Source: Singulisphaera sp. GP187 (GTDB taxonomy: Bacteria > Planctomycetota > Phycisphaerae > Phycisphaerales > SM1A02). From it: a stretch of DNA of 60,056 nt. The notes below the pieces were generated by a model that was not told the DNA's origin, made no database searches, and saw only the letters and a list, made by a program, of their open reading frames with translations. A program made the position numbers and the translations under genes. The DNA is taken from assembly GCA_945868805.1 (NCBI GenBank), contig CAMBMO010000014.1, forward strand, positions 1-60,056, in the 5' to 3' direction. Below, one piece after another: positions 53,134 through 60,056 of this stretch (positions within the stretch are counted from its first letter, which is position 1; every line of letters begins with the position of its first letter).

Positions 53134-54669
53134 TCACGCCTGTCCGACTTGCTCCGTCAACCACGCAGGCACAGCAGCAATGTTCATTCGCTCTTGTTGC
53201 TGGGTGTCGCGATGGCGAATCGTGACCATCTGCGCAGTGAGCGTGTCGGAGTCGATCGTGATACAGAATGGCGTTCCAGCTTCGTCCATGCGGGCGTAGC
53301 GCTTTCCGATCGTTTGCTTTGGGTCGTATTCGCAGTTGTGACGCTTGCGAAGTTCCTTGTAAAGTTTTTCGGCGATTTCGGGAAGGCCGTCCTTGTTGAC
53401 GAGCGGGAAGATTCCCGCCTTGACCGGAGCCATCCGGGGATGGAACTTCATGTACACGCCACTCGGTCGGGTCTCGTCCTTGGTGTACGCCTCGCAGAGC
53501 AATGCGAGCGTGCCGCGATCGGCACCCGCCGAGGGTTCGATGACATGCGGAAAGTAGCGCTCGTTCTTCTCGGCGTCGAAGTACTTCATCTTGTCGTTGC
53601 GGCCCGAGTGCTTGGCATGCTGAGTGAGGTCATAGTCGCTTCGATGCGCGACTCCTTCGAGTTCGCCGAATCCAGGCGCTGAAAACGGAAATCGATATTC
53701 AATATCGCTTGTGCCCGCCCCAGTCTTTGCATAGTGCGCAAGTTCATCGCGATCATGTTCGCGCAACTGGAGGTTCGCGCCGGCGAGTCCGATCGACTGC
53801 CACCATGCGAACCGCTGATCGCGCCACCACGCGTACCACTCGTTGGCTTGGGAGGGATGGATGAAGAACTCGATTTCCATCTGCTCGAATTCGCGACTCC
53901 GAAAGGTGAAATTGCGAGGGGTGACCTCGTTGCGAAAGGCCTTGCCGATCTGCGCGATTCCAAAGGGAATTCGTACGCGCGTGCTGTTCACCACATTTTC
54001 GAAATTCGCAAAGATGCCCTGCGCAGTTTCCGGTCGCAGGTACGCGATGTTCGACGGATCCTCGACTGCGCCGACATTCGTCTTGAACATGAGATTGAAC
54101 TGGCGCGGTTCTGTGAGCGTTCCAACTTCCTTCGCATCTGGACCGATGCAGCGCGCGCGATCTTCGGCAGTCAACTGCGTGAATGGCCGAAGAATATGAC
54201 GCGCTGGATCGAGCACATCGCACTTCTCGTATTTCAGAAGTGTCTTGATGGCTTTGTCGCGTTGATCCGTGTCATTTTCGATGAAGGCGTACAAGCGTGC
54301 ACTTGCATCCGCAGCGCCCAGAACAGTCAGATGATCGGCGCGATACCGAGCCTTGCTCTCCCGGCAATCAACCATCGGGTCGTTGAATCCACCGACATGG
54401 CCCGACGCCTCCCAGACCTTGGGATTCATGATGATCGTGCAATCAACACCGACGACATTGACGGACTCGCCATTGGGTCCACTGTTGTCTCCGCGCACGA
54501 CATCGTGCCACCAGGCATCCTTGAGATTTCGCTTCAGCTCGGTGCCGAGCGGACCGTAATCCCAGAAGCCGTTGATGCCGCCATAAATTTCGGAGCTTTG
54601 AAAGATGAATCCGCGACGACGGCAGAGGGCGACGATTTCATCCATCGATTTGGTCGTTGCTTCGGACAT
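53134..54669 (-). CDS. glyS: Glycyl-tRNA synthetase, single-chain (alpha2) type
   Basis: A 511-residue class II synthetase of the archaeal/eukaryotic-like single-chain kind, not the two-subunit GlyQ-GlyS. RRGFIFQSSEIYGGINGFWDYGP opens the catalytic domain (quoted in part as GFIFQSSEIYGG). LRPETAQGIFANF and GIAQIGKAFRNE form motif 2, FRSREFEQMEIEFF follows, VIEPSAGADRGTLALL is motif 3, and the C-terminal anticodon domain begins at APVKAGIFPLV. The ATG at 54669 has TACACT nine bases upstream. Confidence 0.95.
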   Translation of the reverse strand: MSEATTKSMDEIVALCRRRGFIFQSSEIYGGINGFWDYGPLGTELKRNLKDAWWHDVVRGDNSGPNGESVNVVGVDCTIIMNPKVWEASGHVGGFNDPMVDCRESKARYRADHLTVLGAADASARLYAFIENDTDQRDKAIKTLLKYEKCDVLDPARHILRPFTQLTAEDRARCIGPDAKEVGTLTEPRQFNLMFKTNVGAVEDPSNIAYLRPETAQGIFANFENVVNSTRVRIPFGIAQIGKAFRNEVTPRNFTFRSREFEQMEIEFFIHPSQANEWYAWWRDQRFAWWQSIGLAGANLQLREHDRDELAHYAKTGAGTSDIEYRFPFSAPGFGELEGVAHRSDYDLTQHAKHSGRNDKMKYFDAEKNERYFPHVIEPSAGADRGTLALLCEAYTKDETRPSGVYMKFHPRMAPVKAGIFPLVNKDGLPEIAEKLYKELRKRHNCEYDPKQTIGKRYARMDEAGTPFCITIDSDTLTAQMVTIRHRDTQQQERMNIAAVPAWLTEQVGQA

Positions 54670-54678
54670 AGGGGACGA

Positions 54679-54684
54679 AGTGTA
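54679..54684 (-). promoter_or_regulatory. -10 hexamer TACACT for glyS
   Basis: Minus-strand hexamer, 9 nt before the ATG at 54669. Confidence 0.45.
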
Positions 54685-54695
54685 GGGAGATTCTC

Positions 54696-55310
54696 TCAAT
54701 GTTTGCGGGCGAGGCGCGCGATCGCTCGGTAGCGCGGGCATTCGACGAGGTGGTCGTTAACCATACCGACCGCCTGCATAAATGCGTAACAGATGGTCGG
54801 TCCGCAAAAGCCGAATCCAGCCTCCCGAAGTGTTCGTGACATCGATTCGCTCTGCGCGGTCGATGGAGGAATCTTCGAATCCGAACGAAACTCGTTCTTG
54901 ACCGTGCGATGGTCGACGCACTGCCAGAGGAGATCTCGGAAGGCGCCTTTGCCTCCTGCATCCATCACTTCCATCCAGGCGCGTGCATTCTGAATCGCGC
55001 CATTGATCTTGGCGCGGCTTCGGATGATCGATTCGTCTTTCAAGAGTCGCGCCATATCGCGCTCGCCGAACTTCGCAACCTTGGCGGGATCGAATTTGCG
55101 AAACGCATGTTGAAAAGCTGGACGCTTTCGAAGCACGGTGATCCACGAGAGCCCCGCCTGAAATCCATCGAGCACGAGTTTTTCATAGAGGGCGCGGTCG
55201 TCAGTCACGGGAACTCCCCACTCTGTGTCGTGATAAGCAACATAGAGCGGATCGGTGCCACACCATGGACAGCGCACCGATGCTTTCGGAGTGGTGAGTC
55301 GCTTCGCCAT
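54696..55310 (-). CDS. tag: DNA-3-methyladenine glycosylase I
   Basis: A 204-residue helix-hairpin-helix glycosylase that removes 3-methyladenine from DNA. RCPWCGTDPLYVAYHDTEWGVP at residues 13-34 contains the first zinc ligands (Cys14 and His28), ICYAFMQAVGMVNDHLVECPRY supplies the second pair, and ITVLRKRPAFQHAF and FDPAKVAKFGE match E. coli Tag. The in-frame ATG at 55310 follows the near-hexamer GAGAAT by 6 nt. It ends 26 nt before glyS on the same strand. Confidence 0.94.
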   Translation of the reverse strand: MAKRLTTPKASVRCPWCGTDPLYVAYHDTEWGVPVTDDRALYEKLVLDGFQAGLSWITVLRKRPAFQHAFRKFDPAKVAKFGERDMARLLKDESIIRSRAKINGAIQNARAWMEVMDAGGKGAFRDLLWQCVDHRTVKNEFRSDSKIPPSTAQSESMSRTLREAGFGFCGPTICYAFMQAVGMVNDHLVECPRYRAIARLARKH

Positions 55311-55386
55311 GAGAGGATTCTCGCAGGATTTCGATCGATGAGAGCTTTCGTGGGATACATTGAAATGGAGTCGTCCCACACAATCT

Positions 55387-57783
55387 ATGCTTGGATTCTC
55401 GATCATCCTCATTTCGGCGCTCTGCGCGAGCGACTCATCGACCAGGGCTATCGACTTCAATCGTGATGTGCGACCGATTCTGACAAGCAATTGCCTTCGT
55501 TGCCACGGTGGCGTGCGCGAGTTGGGCGGAGTGAATCTTGGAGACCGCGAGCGCGCGCTCTCGCCATCGAAAAATGGGAATCGACCGATCGTTCCAGGTA
55601 GCGCATCCTCGAGCGAGGTGATCCGGCGCATCATGCATACCGGCGACGATCGGATGCCACCGACTGGCGAGGCATTGACGGCGACGCAGATAGAGACACT
55701 GCGAAGTTGGATTGACCAGGGCGCGAAACACGATCCGTTTTGGTCGCTCGTCGCACCGCGTAGTGAGAGTGCACCGACCGTTTCTCACGGCGACTGGCCG
55801 AGATCGCCGCTCGATCGATTCACGCTCGCGCGGATGGAAGCAGCCGGAATCCTTCCAGCACAAGAAGCGGCGAAGGTCTCGCTCTTGCGACGAGTGTCGC
55901 TCGATCTCATCGGATTGCCGCCATCGCCCAAAGTGGTCGAAACATTCCTCGCAGACGATCGTCCCGACGCATACGAGCGCATCGTCGATGGATTGCTTCA
56001 CAGCGAACATTTCGGCGAAAGATGGGCGCGCGTCTGGCTGGACTTGGCGCGGTACGCGGATACGCAGGGATACGAGAAGGACCAACGGCGATCGATCTGG
56101 CTCTGGCGCGATTGGTTGATCTCGGCATTGCAAGACGACATGCCGTACGACGAGTTCGTGACGCGCATGATCGCTGGCGACTTGCTGCCCAATGCGAATG
56201 AAGAGGATCAAATCGCGACTGCGTTTCACCGCAATACGCTGACGAATGCTGAAGGCGGGACCGATGACGAGGAATTCCGACTCGCGGCGGTCATCGATCG
56301 AGTCTCGGTGACATGGCAGGCGTTTATGGGAACAACATTTCAGTGCGCCCAGTGTCATTCACATCCTTACGATTCATTTGCGCACCGCGAGTACTACGAG
56401 TTTCTTGCGTTTTTCAATCAGTCTGAGGACTCTGATCAGAACGATGAACGACCGACCATCATGGTTCGTCCGCCGCACTGGCGCACACGTGCCCTCGATG
56501 CTGTGACGGCGATGAAGCGCAGTTCGATCGATGATGGTGCGTTCGCAACTTGGATTGAGCGTGTCACCGCCGACGAGGCATCTGCCGAAGTCCCAGAACA
56601 TTTGCGCACGATTCTCTTGAAACCCGTGGATCAACGCGATGGATCTGAGCATGCGCTCCTCGTGCTGGCTTCGAAGAGAAGCGATCCAGTGATCGCGTCC
56701 GAACTTGCATCGCTCGCCCCTGCATCCGTACCAGTGATGCGCGAGTTGCGTGCTCAAGCGCGGCGAGAGACGCGAGTTCTCGACCGCGGGAGCTTGAAGT
56801 CGCCACTCGAAGTAGTCGAACCACGCACCCCCCGTGCGATGCATTCGTGGCCTGATGGCGCACCGAGGGATCGGCTCGGGCTCGCGCAGTGGATGACCCG
56901 TCGTGAAAATCCGCTCTTTGCGCGGGTCGCAGTCAATCGACTTTGGGAGACGCTCTTTGGGCGGGGCATCGTTGAGACCTGCGAAGATTTCGGATCACAG
57001 GGATCCGCGCCAACGGATCACGCATTGCTCGATCATCTCGCTGTGCGACTGCCCGAGGTCGGATGGTCGACGAAACGAATGCTGCGCGAGATCGTGCTCT
57101 CGGCGACATATCGACAGTCAGTCGTCGCGTCACCCGAGACACTCCGAGTCGATCCCGAGAATCGCCTTTGGTCTCGATCGCCGAGATATCGGCTCGAAGC
57201 GGAAGTGGTACGGGATTCGGTACTCGCCGTGTCGGAATTGCTCAGCCCGCGCAGATTTGGGCCGAGCGTGATGCCGCGTCAGCCCGACGGCATCTGGCAG
57301 GTGGTCTATAGCGGCGACGAGTGGACGACGAGCGCCGGTGACGATGCGTACCGCCGTAGCATTTACACATTTTGGAGACGATCGAGCCCCTACCCAGCGA
57401 TGATTGCGTTCGACGCACCGAGTCGAGAAGTGTGCTCGGTTCGGAGGATTCGGACCAATACACCGATCGCAGCGCTCGCCTCGATGAACGATCCGGTCTG
57501 GATCGAAGCCGCGCGGTCGATGGCGAAGCGGGCGATGGCGTCAAGCGAAAGTGAAACCATGATCGCGACGCGCCTGCTGCAGCGGGCGCTCGCACGCGAT
57601 CCTGAACGACGCGAAGTAGAACGGTTGCTCGCGCTTCACACAGCGGAACTCGCTCGCTTCGCGCAAGATCCCACCGCTGCCGTAGCAATCACCGGCGATC
57701 CAGCGGGCAATGCGGATTGGGCTGCGTGGACGACGGTGGCGAGCGCCATCTTGAACTTGGATGAATTCCTCACTCGTGGATGA
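55387..57783 (+). CDS. Planctomycete cytochrome c / DUF1549 / DUF1553 protein
   Basis: A 798-residue exported protein. After a signal peptide (about 1-21) comes a cytochrome c-like domain with the heme motif CLRCH at about residues 36-40, then DUF1549 (about 130-350, with ERWARVWLDLARYADTQGY and CAQCHSHPYD) and DUF1553 (about 490-780, with RVAVNRLWETLFGRGIVETCEDFGSQG). This arrangement, followed by a DUF1501 gene, is a repeated planctomycete module, thought to act in the periplasm; the reaction is not known. A TTG at 55360 would add nine residues; the ATG at 55387 gives a normal signal peptide. Confidence 0.9.
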   Translation: MLGFSIILISALCASDSSTRAIDFNRDVRPILTSNCLRCHGGVRELGGVNLGDRERALSPSKNGNRPIVPGSASSSEVIRRIMHTGDDRMPPTGEALTATQIETLRSWIDQGAKHDPFWSLVAPRSESAPTVSHGDWPRSPLDRFTLARMEAAGILPAQEAAKVSLLRRVSLDLIGLPPSPKVVETFLADDRPDAYERIVDGLLHSEHFGERWARVWLDLARYADTQGYEKDQRRSIWLWRDWLISALQDDMPYDEFVTRMIAGDLLPNANEEDQIATAFHRNTLTNAEGGTDDEEFRLAAVIDRVSVTWQAFMGTTFQCAQCHSHPYDSFAHREYYEFLAFFNQSEDSDQNDERPTIMVRPPHWRTRALDAVTAMKRSSIDDGAFATWIERVTADEASAEVPEHLRTILLKPVDQRDGSEHALLVLASKRSDPVIASELASLAPASVPVMRELRAQARRETRVLDRGSLKSPLEVVEPRTPRAMHSWPDGAPRDRLGLAQWMTRRENPLFARVAVNRLWETLFGRGIVETCEDFGSQGSAPTDHALLDHLAVRLPEVGWSTKRMLREIVLSATYRQSVVASPETLRVDPENRLWSRSPRYRLEAEVVRDSVLAVSELLSPRRFGPSVMPRQPDGIWQVVYSGDEWTTSAGDDAYRRSIYTFWRRSSPYPAMIAFDAPSREVCSVRRIRTNTPIAALASMNDPVWIEAARSMAKRAMASSESETMIATRLLQRALARDPERREVERLLALHTAELARFAQDPTAAVAITGDPAGNADWAAWTTVASAILNLDEFLTRG

Positions 57784-57792
57784 CTGAAAGCC

Positions 57793-59268
57793 ATGGACCA
57801 CAGGAAACTCGCTGAAATCCAATCGCTCACTCGACGATCGTTTCTTGGATCGGTCGGTCGCGGAGTTGGTGTCGGGCTCGGTTCGATCGCGCTCGCATCG
57901 ATGACCAACTGCGAGTCGCACGTCGAAAGCGAAGCGCCACTGGTCGATCCACTCGCACCAAAGCCGACGCACTTCCCAGCGCGCGCGAAAGCGGTGATCT
58001 CTATTCATCTCGCGGGGGCACCGAGCCAGCACGAGCTGTGGGAAAATAAGCCGGCACTTACGAGATACAACGGACTTCCCTGTCCCGACGAGTACCTCAA
58101 GGGCGAACAATTCGCGTTCATCAAGGGGCATCCGACACTCTTGGGGTGTCAGTACCCATTCGCCAAGTATGGGCAGTCGGGGATCGAGATGACGCCACTC
58201 ATCCCACACCTGGCGACCGTCGCAGACGAGCTCTGCCTCATGCGCGCGGTCAAGACCGATCAATTCAATCATGCGCCAGCTCAATTGATGCTGTGGACGG
58301 GTGAAGCGCGATTCGGACGTCCGTCGATGGGATCGTGGTTGCTCTATGGGCTCGGGAGTGAAGCGCGCGACCTGCCCGGATTCGTCACGCTTGTCAGTGG
58401 AGACAAGACACCCGATGCGGGCAAGTCCGTTTGGGGAAGTGGATTTCTGCCGACGGTCTTCCAAGGTGTGCAGTGCCGGTCGGCCGGTGAACCGGTGCTC
58501 TTCGCGCACGACCCCGCTGGAATCGACCGCGCTGGGAGGCGCAACATTCTCGATGCGATCAACGACTTGAATCGAATCGAAGCGGAGCGCACGAAAGATG
58601 CGGAGACACGAACGCGCATCGCACAATACGAACTCGCATTCCGAATGCAAATGTCCGTCCCCGAGGCAATGGGGATCGCGAGTGAACCACCCGAGACACT
58701 TGCGATGTATGGCGCGACACCGGGACGCGGTTCCTTCGCGAACAATTGCTTGCTCGCTCGGCGACTCGTCGAACGAGGGGTGCGATTCGTGCAATTATTC
58801 GACTGGGGATGGGACGGTCACGGCACTGGCGCAAGCGACGATCTGATCACGCAGCTTCCGAAGAAGTGTGACGAAATGGATCGACCGGTCGCCGCGCTGA
58901 TCACCGACCTGAAGCGACGTGGATTGCTTGACGAGACACTCGTCGTCTGGGGAGGCGAATTCGGACGAACTCCCGTTGCGGAGTTCCGCGATGGGAAGAA
59001 GGACTTCTTGGGTCGAGATCATCATCCGCACGCATTCACGATGTTTATGGCGGGTGGTGGTTGCAAGCGTGGTTTCACATACGGCGAAACGGATGAGTTG
59101 GGGTATTTTGGAACGAAGGATGTCCTTCCGGTCCAGGACCTGCAGGCGACAATCTTGGCACTGCTTGGAATGGACCACGAGCGACTCACTTTCGCTCATG
59201 CCGGACTCGACCAACGGCTCACGGGCGTGACGAAACCCGTTCGCGTGCACCGCGAGTTGATTGCTTAG
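57793..59268 (+). CDS. Tat-exported DUF1501 protein (sulfatase/phosphatase-like fold)
   Basis: A 491-residue protein with a twin-arginine signal (L-T-R-R-S-F-L-G, about residues 12-19) and a DUF1501 alkaline-phosphatase-superfamily domain: HLAGAPSQHELWENKP, then TDQFNHAPAQLMLWTG, then DWGWDGHG and the metal-site blocks VVWGGEFGRTPVAEF and GRDHHPHAFTMFMAGG. It starts 9 nt after the DUF1549/1553 gene; the two are normally encoded together. The substrate is unknown. The last 50 bases overlap the SET gene on the other strand. Confidence 0.92.
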   Translation: MDHRKLAEIQSLTRRSFLGSVGRGVGVGLGSIALASMTNCESHVESEAPLVDPLAPKPTHFPARAKAVISIHLAGAPSQHELWENKPALTRYNGLPCPDEYLKGEQFAFIKGHPTLLGCQYPFAKYGQSGIEMTPLIPHLATVADELCLMRAVKTDQFNHAPAQLMLWTGEARFGRPSMGSWLLYGLGSEARDLPGFVTLVSGDKTPDAGKSVWGSGFLPTVFQGVQCRSAGEPVLFAHDPAGIDRAGRRNILDAINDLNRIEAERTKDAETRTRIAQYELAFRMQMSVPEAMGIASEPPETLAMYGATPGRGSFANNCLLARRLVERGVRFVQLFDWGWDGHGTGASDDLITQLPKKCDEMDRPVAALITDLKRRGLLDETLVVWGGEFGRTPVAEFRDGKKDFLGRDHHPHAFTMFMAGGGCKRGFTYGETDELGYFGTKDVLPVQDLQATILALLGMDHERLTFAHAGLDQRLTGVTKPVRVHRELIA

Positions 59269-59788
59269 ACCCTGCGACCGAGCCAGCGCGTGATCGATTT
59301 GTTTGAAGGATGTAAGAAGGGATCGCGCCGGTTGCCAAATAGTGCCTGCGCACGGCGGACGGAAGCCTGTCGAATCGCTCGACGACTCCCCTGCAGTTCG
59401 CCTCTCCGCAGTTGCATTCCATTCGCCAGATGTCGTCGGATCCAAGCAGCGTTGAGTAGTCATGAACGACTTCCTCGTTCGCCACAATCGTCCGACGCGC
59501 GCGCAAGAACAACTGCTCTCTTGATTTTGAGATCCAGGCATTTGGATTGCACGAATGATTGGCGAATGCGCCCAGTTCGTTCTGCGGATTGAGGTAGCGA
59601 TCGTCGCAAAATCGAAAGCAATTGGCGGCGGCATCCGGATTGGACGACCAGAGATTCCACACCTGGTCGCTTGTCAGGATCGATCCTGTGATTTCGGTCA
59701 CAACCTCGCCGGCGACGAAGGGTTTGAGCGCGACGATGCCACGACCATTGCGAACAATCTGAATGTCGAGGAATCGACTGTGGAGCAT
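59219..59788 (-). CDS. SET-domain protein (lysine methyltransferase-like)
   Basis: A 189-residue SET-domain protein. GRGIVALKPFVAGEVV is the SET-N start, NPQNELGAFANHSCNPNAWI contains the N-H-S-C-N-P-N cofactor/knot motif, EEVVHDYST supplies the catalytic-region tyrosine, and the ending ECNCGEANCRG is a post-SET zinc cluster (three cysteines). All landmarks of active lysine methyltransferases are present. Chlamydial SET protein NUE methylates the Hc1-type histone, so the Hc1-like protein in this window is an attractive substrate; this is inference. The C-terminal 45 residues are Ser/Arg-rich and may be disordered. No Shine-Dalgarno sequence or clear hexamer. Confidence 0.88.
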   Translation of the reverse strand: MLHSRFLDIQIVRNGRGIVALKPFVAGEVVTEITGSILTSDQVWNLWSSNPDAAANCFRFCDDRYLNPQNELGAFANHSCNPNAWISKSREQLFLRARRTIVANEEVVHDYSTLLGSDDIWRMECNCGEANCRGVVERFDRLPSAVRRHYLATGAIPSYILQTNRSRAGSVAGSKQSTRGARERVSSRP

Positions 59789-59891
59789 GGGATTAAGAAG
59801 AACGATATCAGTCGAGTCGGAGGTGACGACGAAGTGAGTGCGAGCGGCACTGAGGCGTGAATTTGTCTGGCACGGTGTCGACGATCCGTGA

Positions 59892-59897
59892 TAGATT
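59892..59897 (+). promoter_or_regulatory. -10 hexamer TAGATT for tRNA-Val
   Basis: Hexamer 10 nt before the 5' end of the tRNA; the same TANNNT form as the protein genes. Confidence 0.5.
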
Positions 59898-59907
59898 CTC
59901 TCTTGTC

Positions 59908-59981
59908 GGGCGATTAGCTCAGTTGGCTAGAGCACACGCATCACACGCGTGGGGTCGCTGGTTCGAATCCAGTATCGCCCA
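59908..59981 (+). tRNA. tRNA-Val(CAC)
   Basis: A complete cloverleaf. The acceptor stem GGGCGAT (59908-59914) pairs with ATCGCCC (59974-59980), the discriminator is A59981, the D stem is GCTC/GAGC, and the anticodon stem CACGC/GCGTG has loop ATCACAC, giving anticodon CAC (59942-59944). The variable loop is GGGTC, and the T arm is GCTGG-TTCGAAT-CCAGT. CCA is not encoded. Six T residues follow at 59982-59987 and could end transcription. Confidence 0.97.
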
Positions 59982-59987
59982 TTTTTT

Positions 59988-60056
59988 ATCTGTAGGGAAA
60001 CACGGGGCGGCGCAAACTCTCGCACATGCCCCACCGAAAGGTCGTAAGGCGCGATG
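59988..60056. other. End of window, nothing recognised
   Basis: The last 69 bases after the tRNA hold no gene start or structure that I can support. Confidence 0.5.

Noticed and set aside
55435-56358. Antisense gene opposite the DUF1549 domain
   Set aside because: Shadow frame of a conserved gene with no signal or domain of its own.
59555-59860. Plus-strand gene opposite the SET gene
   Set aside because: Lies on the complementary strand of a conserved SET domain and lacks a start signal.

Overview
The window reads as a chromosomal stretch from a Planctomycetota bacterium, most likely of the Phycisphaerae branch. The evidence is gene content. There are three secreted proteins that end in a Pro-rich motif, a hydrophobic helix and an Arg cluster. 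There is also a cytochrome-c/DUF1549/DUF1553 protein paired with a Tat-exported DUF1501 protein (a planctomycete hallmark), an Hc1-type histone H1-like protein, heptose/LPS genes and many small lipoproteins. The DNA is gene-dense and moderately GC-rich. I see no intact prophage, CRISPR array or insertion sequence.

Layout. 1-4.1 kb: an Asp/Asn-Gly repeat protein, then an overlapping YihY/STAS/lipoprotein cluster. 4.2-7.3 kb: solitary nuoB, an aminotransferase and phosphofructokinase. 7.3-12.1 kb: a tightly coupled run gmhB-waaF-plsY-purB plus an isochorismatase. 12.2-15.5 kb: the Hc1-like gene, fabZ-like, manA and solitary atpD. 15.6-20.3 kb: a BamE-like lipoprotein, an M3-like peptidase and an iscS-iscU-iscA operon with an 18-bp tandem repeat array between iscU and iscA. 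20.4-25.3 kb: panC, a thioredoxin-like protein, a polyprenyl synthase, a methyltransferase and a DUF1573 lipoprotein. 25.3-31.1 kb: S-adenosylhomocysteinase, a triple metal-binding-like repeat protein, an amidase, an ArsR-methyltransferase fusion (SahR-like) and a TPR lipoprotein. 31.1-37.6 kb: small and membrane proteins, hisS, an MFS carrier, a methylmalonyl-CoA mutase subunit and a GT2-GtrA protein. 37.8-46.8 kb: hydroxyacyl-CoA dehydrogenase, nadC, two paralogous secreted proteins flanking a decayed transposase-like fragment, (methyl)citrate synthase, a CpcT-like lipoprotein, an NHL propeller, methylisocitrate lyase and an unknown. 47.3-60 kb: a PQQ propeller, purH, solitary nuoC, a secreted sorting-tail protein, a SYLF lipoprotein, glyS, tag, the DUF1549/1553-DUF1501 pair, a SET-domain protein and tRNA-Val(CAC).

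How the genes work together. Most are housekeeping: respiratory complex I, ATP synthase, glycolysis, purine, NAD and pantothenate synthesis, Fe-S assembly, the activated methyl cycle, propionate/acyl-CoA metabolism and envelope building. Complex I (nuoB, nuoC) and ATP synthase (atpD) genes stand alone instead of in their usual operons.

The most striking feature is transcriptional. Twenty-four protein genes, and the tRNA, have a TANNNT hexamer only 6-12 nt upstream of the start codon (or the tRNA 5' end), often preceded by cgc and without a Shine-Dalgarno sequence. This is the signature of leaderless mRNAs. A smaller group of genes has clear Shine-Dalgarno sequences instead. In three places the stop codon TAG of the upstream gene is also the first three bases of the hexamer. 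This pattern was used to choose several start codons.
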